A stretch of DNA of 64,000 nucleotides from Firmicutes bacterium UBA2116 (GCA_002331025.1 DCYG01000009.1:39713-103712); one strand, 5' to 3'. Counted from the first letter of the stretch, positions 16,753 through 25,423 are shown. The notes: generated by a model from the letters alone, not told the origin. Translations and numbers: made by a program.

Positions 16753-17371
16753 AATCAATTGCAATATTATTAAGGATTTACTTCCTCTATATATAGATAA
16801 TTTGACAAGTAACGAAAGTAATGAAATTATTGAAGAACATTTGAATAGCTGCAATGAATGCCAAATAGTATATGAGCAAATGAATACTCCTATAGAAGCT
16901 GAACAAGAACAAAATCGGGAAAATGAAATTGATTATCTTAAAAAAGTCAAAACAAAAACAATTAAAAACTATGTATTTGTTTTTTCAATCATAGCCATTG
17001 TTGCAATATTAACCTTTGTATTCTTAATCGGCATAAGAGTAAAATCAGATGATGTTAATATTGTAGCCAATGTTTATGACGAAAATGAAGGTTCATTTAA
17101 AATTGTTCTGTCAAACGGAAAAAGATTAAATGTAACAACAAGACCAATATCAGGTATGGATGATAATGGTGATATCATTACAGCAGGGTACGTACTTACT
17201 CCATATTCTGTGCTGACATTACCCGGAAAAGATTGTAATAACTACACGATAGGGTATCCGCTAACCCGCGATTTTAATATAACGATAAGATTCAGAGACA
17301 AGGATGTTGTATATGTAGTGAGGAGTAATCAGTTACTTGAGTTAAAAGAGCCTCTTTCCGAGGGAAAATAA
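16745..17371 (+). CDS. Membrane-bound zinc-finger anti-sigma factor
   Basis: In this 208-residue protein, residues 1-45 form a zf-HC2 anti-sigma zinc-binding domain (C-N-I-I-K-D-L-L-P-L-Y, then EEHLNSCNEC, giving H-x3-C-x2-C). A single membrane helix (about 78-99) is followed by an extracytoplasmic domain of about 105 residues of unknown fold. It should hold the ECF factor inactive until an envelope signal arrives. It overlaps its sigma gene by 8 bases, so production is coupled. Confidence 0.88.
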   Translation: MNKINCNIIKDLLPLYIDNLTSNESNEIIEEHLNSCNECQIVYEQMNTPIEAEQEQNRENEIDYLKKVKTKTIKNYVFVFSIIAIVAILTFVFLIGIRVKSDDVNIVANVYDENEGSFKIVLSNGKRLNVTTRPISGMDDNGDIITAGYVLTPYSVLTLPGKDCNNYTIGYPLTRDFNITIRFRDKDVVYVVRSNQLLELKEPLSEGK

Positions 17372-17386
17372 ATAATTTATCCATGG

Positions 17387-17584
17387 TTACTCTTCCCTGT
17401 GTTCATCAATTAACTTTTGGAGTTCGCAGATTTCTTTAGAACTCAATTTTTTTCTTCTTGTAAATGCAGCTAAAAGTTTTGGAAATGAACCGTCAAATCC
17501 TTCATTAAGTAAACCTTCGTTTACTAGTATATTCCCAATTGATGTAGCTGATGTATTATTACCTATATTATCTGCAAGAAACAT
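17387..17584 (-). pseudogene. C-terminal remnant of a BlaI/MecI-type repressor
   Basis: The 65-residue frame ends GFDGSFPKLLAAFTRRKKLSSKEICELQKLIDE, which matches the C-terminal dimerisation segment of BlaI/MecI/CopY repressors (F-x-G-S-x-x-x-L-x-x-A-F ... LS-x-x-E-I-x-E-L-x-x-L-I). The N-terminal winged helix is absent and I find no continuation of it upstream. It is probably a decayed fragment; no blaR1-like protease lies nearby. Confidence 0.6.
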
Positions 17585-17756
17585 AATTAGTTTTCGAAGA
17601 AGGATAAGATCCGTAATAGCCCTTTGTTCTTTACGTAGTATTAATATTACAAACTTGACATTTTTAAAATTTATATTATTGATGTTATATTTTTTTATTT
17701 ACTTACTCTTATTTATATCATTATTTTATAGTATATATAATATTTTTAAGTCTTGA

Positions 17757-17817
17757 AATTTCGGTTTACGAATATATGTTTTGAGGAGGTGAATTAATTG
17801 CAGGATGTGGAAAAATG
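17757..17817 (+). repeat. Truncated second copy of the ECF sigma leader and first codons
   Basis: Bases 17774-17814 repeat the promoter-proximal region, GAGGAGGTG ribosome binding site, TTG start and first six codons of the sigma gene at 16243-16284 almost exactly (LQDVEK against LQDMEK). Similarity fades upstream. After codon six the frame leaves sigma sequence and stops 14 codons from the TTG, inside the end of the convergent methyltransferase gene. Confidence 0.85.
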
Positions 17818-17819
17818 TA

Positions 17820-18422
17820 TCATCTTTCTGCACGGAATATGAAGTAGCCTGATTTCTTATTGGCTGTTTCGCAATTATTGAACAAGCTTTCTATTTTCGT
17901 CTTGGTACTTGGGGCGCCCTGCTTTTTTTGTATAACAACGTATAGCTTGCCTCCCTCGTTCAAGTGTTCGTACGCTCCTTCATAAAAAGAAAATATAGTA
18001 TCCTTGCCTGCCCTTATGGGAGGATTGGTCACTATGATATCGTATTTTTCATTAATATTTTCAAATCCGGATGACTTAATAATTTTTGTTCTGTCATCCA
18101 CCTTGTTTTCTTTTACGTTCATTGTACAAAGTTCCAAGCTTCTTTCATTGACATCTGACATTGTAACGTCAGTTTTATTTAAGAGCTTCGCAATAATTAT
18201 ACCTATTGGACCGTAGCCGCATCCTAAGTCCAGTACACTCCCCGAAAAGCCTTCGTTTTCATTTAGAACCGTTTCAACTAAAAGCATTGAGCCGAAGTCC
18301 ATGCCGGTTTTTGAAAAAACACTGTTGCTCGTATAAAAATAAAATCTGTCCTGTCCTATATTCCAGTCGAATTTATATATTTCCTTTTCTGTTGTGGGGT
18401 TTTGATTAAAATAATGCTCCAT
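17820..18422 (-). CDS. RsmC-like (MTS-domain) methyltransferase
   Basis: This 200-residue single-domain methyltransferase has motif I VLDLGCGYGPIGIIIAKL, motif IV VTNPPIRAGKD and the C-terminal VIQKKQGAPSTK. This is the YbxB/RsmC group; the large version methylates guanine N2 in 16S rRNA, and the small Firmicutes version is presumed to act on RNA. Its stop lies against the truncated sigma leader copy, which points into it from the other strand. Confidence 0.87.
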   Translation of the reverse strand: MEHYFNQNPTTEKEIYKFDWNIGQDRFYFYTSNSVFSKTGMDFGSMLLVETVLNENEGFSGSVLDLGCGYGPIGIIIAKLLNKTDVTMSDVNERSLELCTMNVKENKVDDRTKIIKSSGFENINEKYDIIVTNPPIRAGKDTIFSFYEGAYEHLNEGGKLYVVIQKKQGAPSTKTKIESLFNNCETANKKSGYFIFRAER

Positions 18423-18541
18423 TACTGTGTCTCCTGTGTCCTAAATTAAGAATCCAACATCTTTTCGTATATTAATCCATTAATACGTCGCCCTTATTTT
18501 TAATATTATAGTTGTTCTTATATATATTTGCTGCATAGTAA

Positions 18542-18718
18542 TCACCATTCTTCTTTTCCATACAGTTCACCAAAGTCGATATCAATTTTCGGATTTGATT
18601 TTTCTCCTGCTGACTTTTCCGCAAGAAGCTCAAATTTAGTTTTTTCTTGTTTCTTTTTTAATATAAGTTTATTATCTTCTACATTTGTATTAAAGTTTAT
18701 ATTATCTTTAATCATCAT
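18542..18718 (-). CDS. Small ORF overlapping yoeB, antitoxin-like C-terminus
   Basis: A 58-codon frame (or 57 from the second ATG at 18715) starts inside the last codons of the YoeB gene and ends with IDIDFGELYGKEEW. This terminal pattern ([IDE]D[FW]G-x-x-x-GKE-x-W) resembles the toxin-binding tails of small MazE/AbrB-type antitoxins. Its start overlaps the toxin by 11 bases, implying coupled translation as a third gene of the module. There is no recognised DNA-binding domain; the N-terminal half is charged and asparagine/lysine-rich. It could also be a remnant of an earlier antitoxin. Confidence 0.5.
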   Translation of the reverse strand: MMIKDNINFNTNVEDNKLILKKKQEKTKFELLAEKSAGEKSNPKIDIDFGELYGKEEW

Positions 18719-18968
18719 AGTGTCCTTTACATTGTATTATCTCTATTCTTCCGTTCGATACCTTATAGACAAGCCTGTTTACTTCATCAATCCGTCTGCT
18801 CCAACTGCCTTCAAAGTTTTTTAGTAATTCGGGCTTGCCTAATCCATCAAAGTTGTTACGGTCAATATCTTTCAAAAGAGCATTAATTCGTTTTAAGGTT
18901 TTTTTATCTTGTGTTTGCCAATACAAATATTCTTCCCATGCTCGTTCAGTAAAAATCAACTTACTCAT
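18708..18968 (-). CDS. yoeB: YoeB/Txe family toxin
   Basis: The 86-residue protein from the ATG at 18968 begins MSKLIFTERAWEEYLYWQTQD, the YoeB signature. It continues LLKDIDR, GKPELLKNFEGSWSRRIDEVNRLVYKV and ends near a C-terminal H-Y; the arginine pair, glutamate and final HY are the ribosome-dependent mRNase residues. The canonical R/A-C-R-x-H-Y is QCKGHYDD here. The start lies within the antitoxin's last codons (8-base overlap). YoeB cuts mRNA at the ribosomal A site. Confidence 0.93.
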   Translation of the reverse strand: MSKLIFTERAWEEYLYWQTQDKKTLKRINALLKDIDRNNFDGLGKPELLKNFEGSWSRRIDEVNRLVYKVSNGRIEIIQCKGHYDD

Positions 18969-19233
18969 TCGACATTTCCTCAAGTTCTTCCATAGTCTTC
19001 ACTACAGTCTTGCCTTGTCTTAATTGCTCCATGCTCTCGTCAATAGCACGCATATTTCTTTCAGAGTAAAAGGGATCATAGGAAACTTCAAATGGAATTC
19101 TTTTTTCTCTGGTCATTTTCTTTGCAAAAATTATAAATGCTGTTGTCATATTTAATCCCAATTCTTGGCAAGTCTTCTCCATATTCTTTTTGAGTTCCTC
19201 ATCCATACGAATATTTACCATTGTTTGTGCCAC
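18961..19233 (-). CDS. RelB/DinJ family antitoxin paired with YoeB
   Basis: The ribbon-helix-helix N-terminus (TMVNIRMDEELKKNMEKTCQELGLNMTTAFIIFAKKM) and the IPFEV segment are of RelB/DinJ type, about 90 residues. The start is probably the GTG at 19233, because AGAGG sits 8 bases upstream. An ATG at 19239 would leave only 2 bases. RelB/DinJ antitoxins with YoeB toxins are a known mixed pairing in Firmicutes, in place of the YefM partner of Escherichia coli. Confidence 0.9.
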   Translation of the reverse strand: MAQTMVNIRMDEELKKNMEKTCQELGLNMTTAFIIFAKKMTREKRIPFEVSYDPFYSERNMRAIDESMEQLRQGKTVVKTMEELEEMSNE

Positions 19234-19259
19234 ATTCATCACCTCTTTCCATGTTTACT

Positions 19260-19288
19260 ATTATATCATATGTTTTATACAATGTCAA
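19260..19288 (-). promoter_or_regulatory. Consensus sigma-A promoter of the YoeB module
   Basis: TTGACA (19288-19283), a 17-base spacer and TATAAT (19265-19260) on the minus strand match the consensus exactly. Confidence 0.9.
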
Positions 19289-19379
19289 TACTACGTATGT
19301 ACACAGTATGAAATTACCTGAAATCACTTCATGCTTAATTTATATTTTCTCCAAATATAAATAATAAATTATATTAATT

Positions 19380-19439
19380 AAAAAAGAGATTCTTCTTGCA
19401 CTCGGACCATCATTCTAAATGCAATATGAAGAATCTCTA
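19380..19439 (-). terminator. Terminator of the NuoE/NuoF-type operon
   Basis: AGAGATTCTTC and GAAGAATCTCT form an 11-pair stem with TTGCA/TGCAA inside it, followed on the minus strand by six T. The outer arms share the GAGATTCTTC word of the family 1 dispersed repeats. Confidence 0.8.
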
Positions 19440-19447
19440 TTCTTTAT

Positions 19448-22400
19448 TTATTTTGCGTTTACGCAATTAGCTCTCAGGTTAGCCAAATATGCTCTTTCAA
19501 CCGTATCAAAGATTTTATATTCCTTTTCCTTGTTGTCAAAGGTTGGAACATAAAGCTCTGTTTCATATACCTTTTTGCATTTTTCAGCCGGCTTAGCATT
19601 TAATAATTCAGCGATTGTTTTAAACATTTCAGCATTTGACATTCCAGTTAATGGTTTAAATGCTTCAACGACATTTTTAACTGTACCGTCTGCACTGACT
19701 ACTGTTCCCTCAGATTCAGCCAAGCTGTTTAAAGGAAGCACATATTCTGCTGCTGCAGTCGTTTCATTTTCCATAATATCGAATGCGGCAAAGAATTTAA
19801 GATTATTTACAGCTTCTTTCAATTCCTTGTCATTTGATAATATATCCTCACCTATAACAACCAAGCCTTTTACACTGCCGTCAATAATTGCCTTTCTGAT
19901 TTCCTCTCCCGGTGTCTTAAATCCGATATCCCAAGCTCCCTGGCTGTTGGATTTAGCCTTAAGAACTATAAATCCTCTATGCGGCTTATTGTCGTTTCCT
20001 AACAATAATGTTATATCGGCCAACACCTTTAACGCTTTATTGTTAACAGTATTGGAATCTGCAATTATAATCGGTTTTTTAGCCTTCTTGATGCTTTCTG
20101 CAACCATGTCGGCAGATTTTGATACTTCAATATCCTTAACAGCACTTAACAATTTATCGCCGTTTGGATATTTATTTAATAGTTCGGCTTTGATAACACC
20201 TTTTTCAATCAATGCCTTCAACACTCCTGCAAAGAATGCTTCATAATTATTAACATCGGCTTTAGCTGCCCATTTATCTGTCTTTGTGGATTCTGTTGAA
20301 CAGGATACAATACTTCTGCTGTCTGATAATCTTCTCAGCTTCATACCCATTGATGAATGATGCTCGTACAATTGTCCAACGGAAACTATCAAATCAGCGG
20401 CATCTAATTGTTCAAAATCTATGGTAGATTGATTTTTACCTAAAACTCTTTCGATGCCCGGCTCTTCGTCTATTGTGAATGAACCCTTATAGTGGCTGTC
20501 TAATTCTTTGGCTATTGATTTTACAGTCAGCAATTCTTCATTTGTTAACTTCGGTGATACGACAAACGCAACCTTATCCTCACCGTACATATTTTGTATG
20601 CTTCTCAGGCGTTTAGCTGTTTCAAACAATGCAACGTTCAGCGCTGTTTTTTCTTGTGTTCCTTTTATTCTTGCTTTGGCGCTTAACAGCCTGTTGTCAT
20701 TGTTTATATGCTCAATACCAAACTTGCCCTTTCCGCACAACGGAATTTCATTTTCTTTAGGACTGCTTGCCTGGTAGATTATATTGTCCTTATGCTCGTA
20801 AATTACATCACATCCGACTGAACAGTAGCTGCATACTGACTTGGTTTGAACCAAATTAAGCGGAATTTCCTTAATGTTTCCTCTTCTGTCAAGCCATGCA
20901 CCCGTCGGGCATACATCTATACATTGACCGCATGAAATACATTCGGTTAATTTTAATTCCTGTTCAAATGCAGGTGCTACAAATGTTGCATTTCCTCTTT
21001 CAACGAAGCCTAAAGCATTAGCTCCAACTACCTCGTTACATGTTCTTACACAAAGTCCGCAAAGTACACACTTATCAACATTCTGAGATATGAAAGGATG
21101 ATCCGTTTCTTTTTGTTTCTTTTCATCTTCAGCATGATATTTTACGGTATCTATTTCATATTTTTTAATATAGTCAACCAATTCACACTCAAAATAATCC
21201 TTACATCCGCACTCGAGACATCTTTGACCTTCTCTTACCGCTTCTTCTTCAGTCATAGTCGGTAGAATAGGCTGGAAGTTAACTTTTCTAAGCTCAGCTT
21301 CAACGGTTCTGTGCTGTACTCTCGGTACAACTTCCCTGTCCTTGAAATCCTTCTTAGAAACCTCGGTATATACTAAAGGCATTTTTTTGTAAGGAATAAC
21401 TTCTCCGTTTAGATACCCGTTTATTGCTTCACATGCATGCAATGCCTGAGCGATAGCCTCAATAGCAATCTTAGGACCCGTTGCAGCATCTCCTCCTGCA
21501 AACACTCCTCTCAGGTTTGTTTCGAATGTTTCTTCATTGATCTGAATATTTTTCTTTTTACCCTGTGCTACATTTATATTTCCGCAATCAACTTCCTGAC
21601 CGATTGCCGCTATGATTGTATCTGCTTCAAAGGTTACAAATTCTCCCGTCGGTTCAGGTTTTTGTCTGCCAGATGCATCCTTTTCTCCGAGAACCATCTT
21701 TTCACATCTTAAGCCGGTAACTTTGTCTCCACCTTCTACTGATACAGGTGCTGAAAGGAATGAGAATACAACTCCTTCTTCCTTTGCTTCCTTAATTTCT
21801 ATTTTTTCGGCAGGCATTTCGCTTTCGGTTCTTCTGTAAACTACTCTTACTTCCTCTGCTCCGAGACGGATACTTGTTCTTGCAACGTCCATCGCAGTGT
21901 TTCCGCCGCCTACTACTATAACCTTTTTGCCTATTTTTACGGGTTTATTTTCAGCTACGTTGATTAAGAAATCAATACCGCCCAATACTCCGTCGATGTT
22001 TTCTCCTTCGCATCTCATAGGTGAGCTTTTCCATGCTCCTATACCTAAAAATACGGCATCATAATTATTTTGTAAATATTCTAAAGACATATCGTCTCCG
22101 ATTTTTACTCCATAATTAATTTTTGCTCCCATTTCTTCAATGATGGCAACCTCTGCATCAACCACATCTTTAGGAAGACGGTATTCAGGTATGCCGTATC
22201 TCAGCATTCCGCCCGGTTTAGGCATTGCTTCGAATATTTCTACCCCATGGCCTTCTCTCAATAAGAAATATGCAGCCGACAATCCGGCAGGACCTGCTCC
22301 TACCACTGCAACCTTCTTTCCCGTAGACGGTTTTAGACTTGGTATATATTGTTTTTCAGAATTCAAATCGTAATCTGCCGCATACGTCTTAATACATGCA

Positions 22401-22897
22401 ATGGATACAGATTCTTCAACGTGCTGTCTCCTGCATGCTTTTTCACAAGGATGAGGACATACTCTTCCTATACAAGCCGGCAAAGGCAATCTCTGTTTTA
22501 TTAATTTTAATGATTCTAAGGGCTGCTTGTTTGCAACCAATCCAACGTATCCCTGGACGTCGGTTTCTGCCGGGCAATTCAAGGTACACGGTGGTTTACA
22601 GTCACCTATATGCTGGGATACTAGTAAATTCAAAGCTGTATTTCTTGCTTCCACAACTTTTGGGGTGTCTGATCTTACTACCAATCCATCGGCTACAGGT
22701 GTAGCACATGCTCTTGCAGTCTTTGGCTGTCCTTCTATTTCAATCAGGCACAATCCACAGCCTGCGTACACTTCTAATCTTTCATCAAAACATAAATGCG
22801 GAATTTCAATATTATTTTCTAAAGCTGCCTGTAATACTGTTTTCCCTTGTTCTGCTGAAATTTCTATACCGTTTATATTAAGCTTAAATAATGACAT
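19448..22897 (-). CDS. Fused NuoG-like / GltD-NfnB-like iron-sulfur flavoprotein
   Basis: The protein has 1149 residues. In order: NuoG-type [2Fe-2S] domain (cysteines 36, 47, 50, 64); GltD-type iron-sulfur segment (CKPPCTLNCP about 100-109, GRVCPHPCEKAC about 144-155); FAD fold VVGAGPAGLSAAY (about 198) and pyridine-nucleotide fold VVGGGNTAMDVAR (about 328) with VVYRR as in NADPH-using GltD/NfnB; a RCLECGC cysteine cluster (560); two [4Fe-4S] ferredoxin motifs (610-620, 653-663); the molybdopterin-family CSYCSVGC cluster (689-696); then a NuoG-like molybdopterin fold. The catalytic Cys/Sec segment and the C-terminal dinucleotide-binding domain of formate dehydrogenases are absent, so molybdenum catalysis is unlikely. 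With NuoF- and NuoE-like partners, it probably moves electrons between NAD(P)H and ferredoxin. Confidence 0.85.
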   Translation of the reverse strand: MSLFKLNINGIEISAEQGKTVLQAALENNIEIPHLCFDERLEVYAGCGLCLIEIEGQPKTARACATPVADGLVVRSDTPKVVEARNTALNLLVSQHIGDCKPPCTLNCPAETDVQGYVGLVANKQPLESLKLIKQRLPLPACIGRVCPHPCEKACRRQHVEESVSIACIKTYAADYDLNSEKQYIPSLKPSTGKKVAVVGAGPAGLSAAYFLLREGHGVEIFEAMPKPGGMLRYGIPEYRLPKDVVDAEVAIIEEMGAKINYGVKIGDDMSLEYLQNNYDAVFLGIGAWKSSPMRCEGENIDGVLGGIDFLINVAENKPVKIGKKVIVVGGGNTAMDVARTSIRLGAEEVRVVYRRTESEMPAEKIEIKEAKEEGVVFSFLSAPVSVEGGDKVTGLRCEKMVLGEKDASGRQKPEPTGEFVTFEADTIIAAIGQEVDCGNINVAQGKKKNIQINEETFETNLRGVFAGGDAATGPKIAIEAIAQALHACEAINGYLNGEVIPYKKMPLVYTEVSKKDFKDREVVPRVQHRTVEAELRKVNFQPILPTMTEEEAVREGQRCLECGCKDYFECELVDYIKKYEIDTVKYHAEDEKKQKETDHPFISQNVDKCVLCGLCVRTCNEVVGANALGFVERGNATFVAPAFEQELKLTECISCGQCIDVCPTGAWLDRRGNIKEIPLNLVQTKSVCSYCSVGCDVIYEHKDNIIYQASSPKENEIPLCGKGKFGIEHINNDNRLLSAKARIKGTQEKTALNVALFETAKRLRSIQNMYGEDKVAFVVSPKLTNEELLTVKSIAKELDSHYKGSFTIDEEPGIERVLGKNQSTIDFEQLDAADLIVSVGQLYEHHSSMGMKLRRLSDSRSIVSCSTESTKTDKWAAKADVNNYEAFFAGVLKALIEKGVIKAELLNKYPNGDKLLSAVKDIEVSKSADMVAESIKKAKKPIIIADSNTVNNKALKVLADITLLLGNDNKPHRGFIVLKAKSNSQGAWDIGFKTPGEEIRKAIIDGSVKGLVVIGEDILSNDKELKEAVNNLKFFAAFDIMENETTAAAEYVLPLNSLAESEGTVVSADGTVKNVVEAFKPLTGMSNAEMFKTIAELLNAKPAEKCKKVYETELYVPTFDNKEKEYKIFDTVERAYLANLRANCVNAK

Positions 22898-22908
22898 GTT
22901 ATCCTCCT

Positions 22909-24738
22909 TTAGTTCTTTTGTACTGCGTCAAATCTACATACGCTGTAGCAATTACCACATTTAATGCACGCTTCCTGATTGATGACATGAGGATTCTTAA
23001 CAGTGCCATCTATACATTTTACAGGACATTTTCTTGCGCATAGGGTACATCCTGTACATTTGTCTTTATCTATTTCGTATGTTAATAATGCTTTACAATG
23101 TTTAGAAGGACATTTCTTATCCACAACATGAGCAATGTATTCGTCTTTGAAATATCTTAATGTTGATAATACAGGGTTTGGAGCTGTTTGTCCCAGACCG
23201 CAAAGAGATGAATCCTTAACGCTTATCGCTAAGCTTTCAAGCTCATCCAGATCCTCCATCGTACCCTTGCCTTCAGTAATTTTTTCTAAAATTGACAGCA
23301 TCCTCTTAGTACCTACTCTGCACGGAGTACATTTACCGCAGGATTCATCAACCGTAAATTCTAAGAAGAACCTTGCGATGTCAACCATACAATTATCCTC
23401 ATCCATTACGATCATACCGCCTGAACCCATCATTGAGCCAACAGCCATCAATGTTTCGTATTCGATAGGTGTATCAAGATGATCCTTGGTTAAACATCCG
23501 CCTGAAGGACCTCCGGTCTGAACCGCCTTAAACTCTTTTCCGTCAGGGCATCCGCCGCCTATATCGTAGATCACTTCTCTTAGGGTTGTTCCCATTGGCA
23601 CTTCAACAAGTCCTGTATTAACAACCTTGCCGCCTAAGGCAAACACCTTTGTTCCCGGTGATTTTTCTGTACCGAAGCTTCTGAACCATTCCGGTCCTCC
23701 ATTTATAATCTGAGGTATATTTGCCAATGTTTCAACATTGTTAATACATGATGGTTTACCCCAAAGACCCTTAACTGCCGGGAACGGAGGCTTAACTCTC
23801 GACATACCTCTTTTACCTTCGATGGATTGCATTAAGGCAGTTTCTTCTCCGCATACGAACGCTCCTGCTCCTAATCTTGTTTCTATTTCAAAATCAAAAC
23901 CGGAATTAAATATATTTTTACCTAAAAGCCCGAGTTCCGTCGCTTGCTTAATTGCTATTTCCAACCTCTTAACCGCTACGGGATATTCGGCTCTGACATA
24001 AATGTATCCCTTAGTTGCACCAATTGCGTATCCCGCTATTGCCATTGCCTCTAAAACAGCATGAGGGTCTCCTTCAAGAACGCTTCTGTCCATGAATGCA
24101 CCCGGGTCTCCTTCGTCAGCATTACATATAATATATTTCTGATCCGCTTTGTTAGGTGCGGTAAATCCCCATTTAACTCCCGTTGGGAATCCTGCTCCTC
24201 CTCTTCCTCTCAGACCCGAATCCTTCATCTGCTTAATAACTTCGTCAGGGGTCATTTCGGTAAGTGCCTTACCTAAAGCGGCATAGCCGTCTCTCGCTAT
24301 ATATTCGTTAATATTTTCCGGGTCTATAAAACCGCAGTTTCTTAAAGCAATTCTTTTTTGTTTTTTGTAGAAATCTCCATCCATCAGAGACGTACTTTCT
24401 ACAGGTTCTTCAGTCTTTTGTGCAAATTCGTCGATTATTTTTTTAGCTTTTTCCGTATCTACATGAGTATAGGTTACTTTCTCCTTGTTTGGTTCATAAA
24501 CCTCGACTATAGGCTCATATACACACATTCCTATACATCCAGTCTGAACCACCTTTATGTTGCTTAAATTTTTAAGCTTCGCTTCTTCAATAAGTGTATC
24601 GAGCACAGGTCTTGCTCCGGCTGATATACCACACGTTGCCATACCTACAACGATTCTTACTTCATCTTCTTTTTTATCACTATCTAAGCTTTTAGCGAAC
24701 TCGTCTCTCATATTTTTCAATTCATTTAATGTCTTCAA
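22909..24738 (-). CDS. NuoF/HydB-like NADH-binding flavoprotein subunit
   Basis: This is a 609-residue protein. The N-terminal thioredoxin-like [2Fe-2S] domain has cysteines in MATCGISAGA and QTGCIGMC. The NuoF core has GLRGRGGAGFPTGVKW (FMN) and CNADEGDPGAFMDRSVLEGDP (NADH). The N3-type cluster is ESCGKCTPCRVG, and the C-terminal domain carries two [4Fe-4S] motifs (CTGCTLCARKCPVKC, CIKCGNCYSVC). This is the layout of HydB of bifurcating hydrogenases and related soluble complexes, not of membrane complex I. It lies between the NuoE-like gene (11 bases) and the fused subunit gene (11 bases). Confidence 0.93.
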   Translation of the reverse strand: MKTLNELKNMRDEFAKSLDSDKKEDEVRIVVGMATCGISAGARPVLDTLIEEAKLKNLSNIKVVQTGCIGMCVYEPIVEVYEPNKEKVTYTHVDTEKAKKIIDEFAQKTEEPVESTSLMDGDFYKKQKRIALRNCGFIDPENINEYIARDGYAALGKALTEMTPDEVIKQMKDSGLRGRGGAGFPTGVKWGFTAPNKADQKYIICNADEGDPGAFMDRSVLEGDPHAVLEAMAIAGYAIGATKGYIYVRAEYPVAVKRLEIAIKQATELGLLGKNIFNSGFDFEIETRLGAGAFVCGEETALMQSIEGKRGMSRVKPPFPAVKGLWGKPSCINNVETLANIPQIINGGPEWFRSFGTEKSPGTKVFALGGKVVNTGLVEVPMGTTLREVIYDIGGGCPDGKEFKAVQTGGPSGGCLTKDHLDTPIEYETLMAVGSMMGSGGMIVMDEDNCMVDIARFFLEFTVDESCGKCTPCRVGTKRMLSILEKITEGKGTMEDLDELESLAISVKDSSLCGLGQTAPNPVLSTLRYFKDEYIAHVVDKKCPSKHCKALLTYEIDKDKCTGCTLCARKCPVKCIDGTVKNPHVINQEACIKCGNCYSVCRFDAVQKN

Positions 24739-24749
24739 GTTTGCACCTC

Positions 24750-25235
24750 CTAATTTCTATATTTAGCTATAATTTCAGGTACTTTCTTGGAATCAACTTT
24801 GCCATAAACATCTTCGTCTACAACCATTACAGGTGCTAACCCGCAGCATCCCAAACATCTTGTTGCTTCAAGAGTAAACAATTTATCTTCCGTAGTTTGT
24901 CCGACCTTAACATCTAACTCATCAGCTATCTTATCAATTATTTCCTGAGAACCCTTTACATAACAAGCAGTACCAAGACAGACTCCTATTGTATGCTTGC
25001 CCTTTTCTTCTATTGTAAACTGAGTATAGAATGTCACAACACCATAAATATCAGCTAAAGGAATATTTGTTTCATCCGAAATAAATTTTTGAACTTCTAA
25101 AGGTAAATAACCAAATATATCTTGAGCTTTTTGCAAGGTTTGCATTAAAATACCTTGTACATTTTTTACAGAATCAATATATTCCTTTAATTCTGCAAAC
25201 TCTTTTTGCTTTAATTGCACGAAATCGTTTTGCAA
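24750..25235 (-). CDS. NuoE/HydC-like [2Fe-2S] subunit
   Basis: The 161-residue protein has an N-terminal helical region and a thioredoxin-like domain binding [2Fe-2S] through VCLGTACYVKG (C-x4-C) and TRCLGCCGLAP (C-x3-C). GYLPLEVQKFISDE and ADIYGVVTFYTQF are family segments. It carries electrons within the NuoF-like flavoprotein complex and is the first gene of the operon, just after a strong promoter. Confidence 0.94.
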   Translation of the reverse strand: MQNDFVQLKQKEFAELKEYIDSVKNVQGILMQTLQKAQDIFGYLPLEVQKFISDETNIPLADIYGVVTFYTQFTIEEKGKHTIGVCLGTACYVKGSQEIIDKIADELDVKVGQTTEDKLFTLEATRCLGCCGLAPVMVVDEDVYGKVDSKKVPEIIAKYRN

Positions 25236-25269
25236 TTCAGGTCCCTCCTCTAAATTTTATGACACAACA

Positions 25270-25298
25270 ATTATATATTCTGGTATATAAAAAGTCAA
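25270..25298 (-). promoter_or_regulatory. Sigma-A promoter of the NuoE/NuoF-type operon
   Basis: TTGACT (25298-25293), a 17-base spacer and TATAAT (25275-25270) on the minus strand lie about 35 bases before the NuoE-like start. AGAGGAGG lies just before the start codon. Confidence 0.85.
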
Positions 25299-25347
25299 TG
25301 AATAACAAATTAACAAGCTTCCGGTTAACGTATCCAAAATAAAAATG

Positions 25348-25423
25348 TCATTCTGAGGGCTTGTGCCCGAAGAATCTCATCTTTTGTGCACGTGAGATTC
25401 TTCGCTATCGCTCAGAATGACAA
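25348..25423. repeat. Dispersed repeat (family 1), hairpin copy
   Basis: TGTCATTCTGAG...CGAAGAATCTCA is followed by its inverted counterpart TGAGATTCTTCG...CTCAGAATGACA, giving a long imperfect hairpin after the aminopeptidase gene. It may act as its terminator. Confidence 0.8.

Noticed and set aside
17387..17584. Intact small regulatory protein
   Set aside because: It matches only the C-terminal dimerisation part of BlaI/MecI; with no DNA-binding domain it is treated as a remnant.
19575..20246. 223-codon plus-strand frame opposite the large subunit gene
   Set aside because: It is a shadow of the real reading frame on the other strand; serine/asparagine/phenylalanine-rich with no motif.
19448..22897. 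Large subunit as a formate dehydrogenase or other molybdenum enzyme
   Set aside because: The iron-sulfur CSYCSVGC motif is present, but the catalytic Cys/Sec region and the C-terminal molybdopterin-dinucleotide domain are not. The layout fits NuoG-like proteins better.
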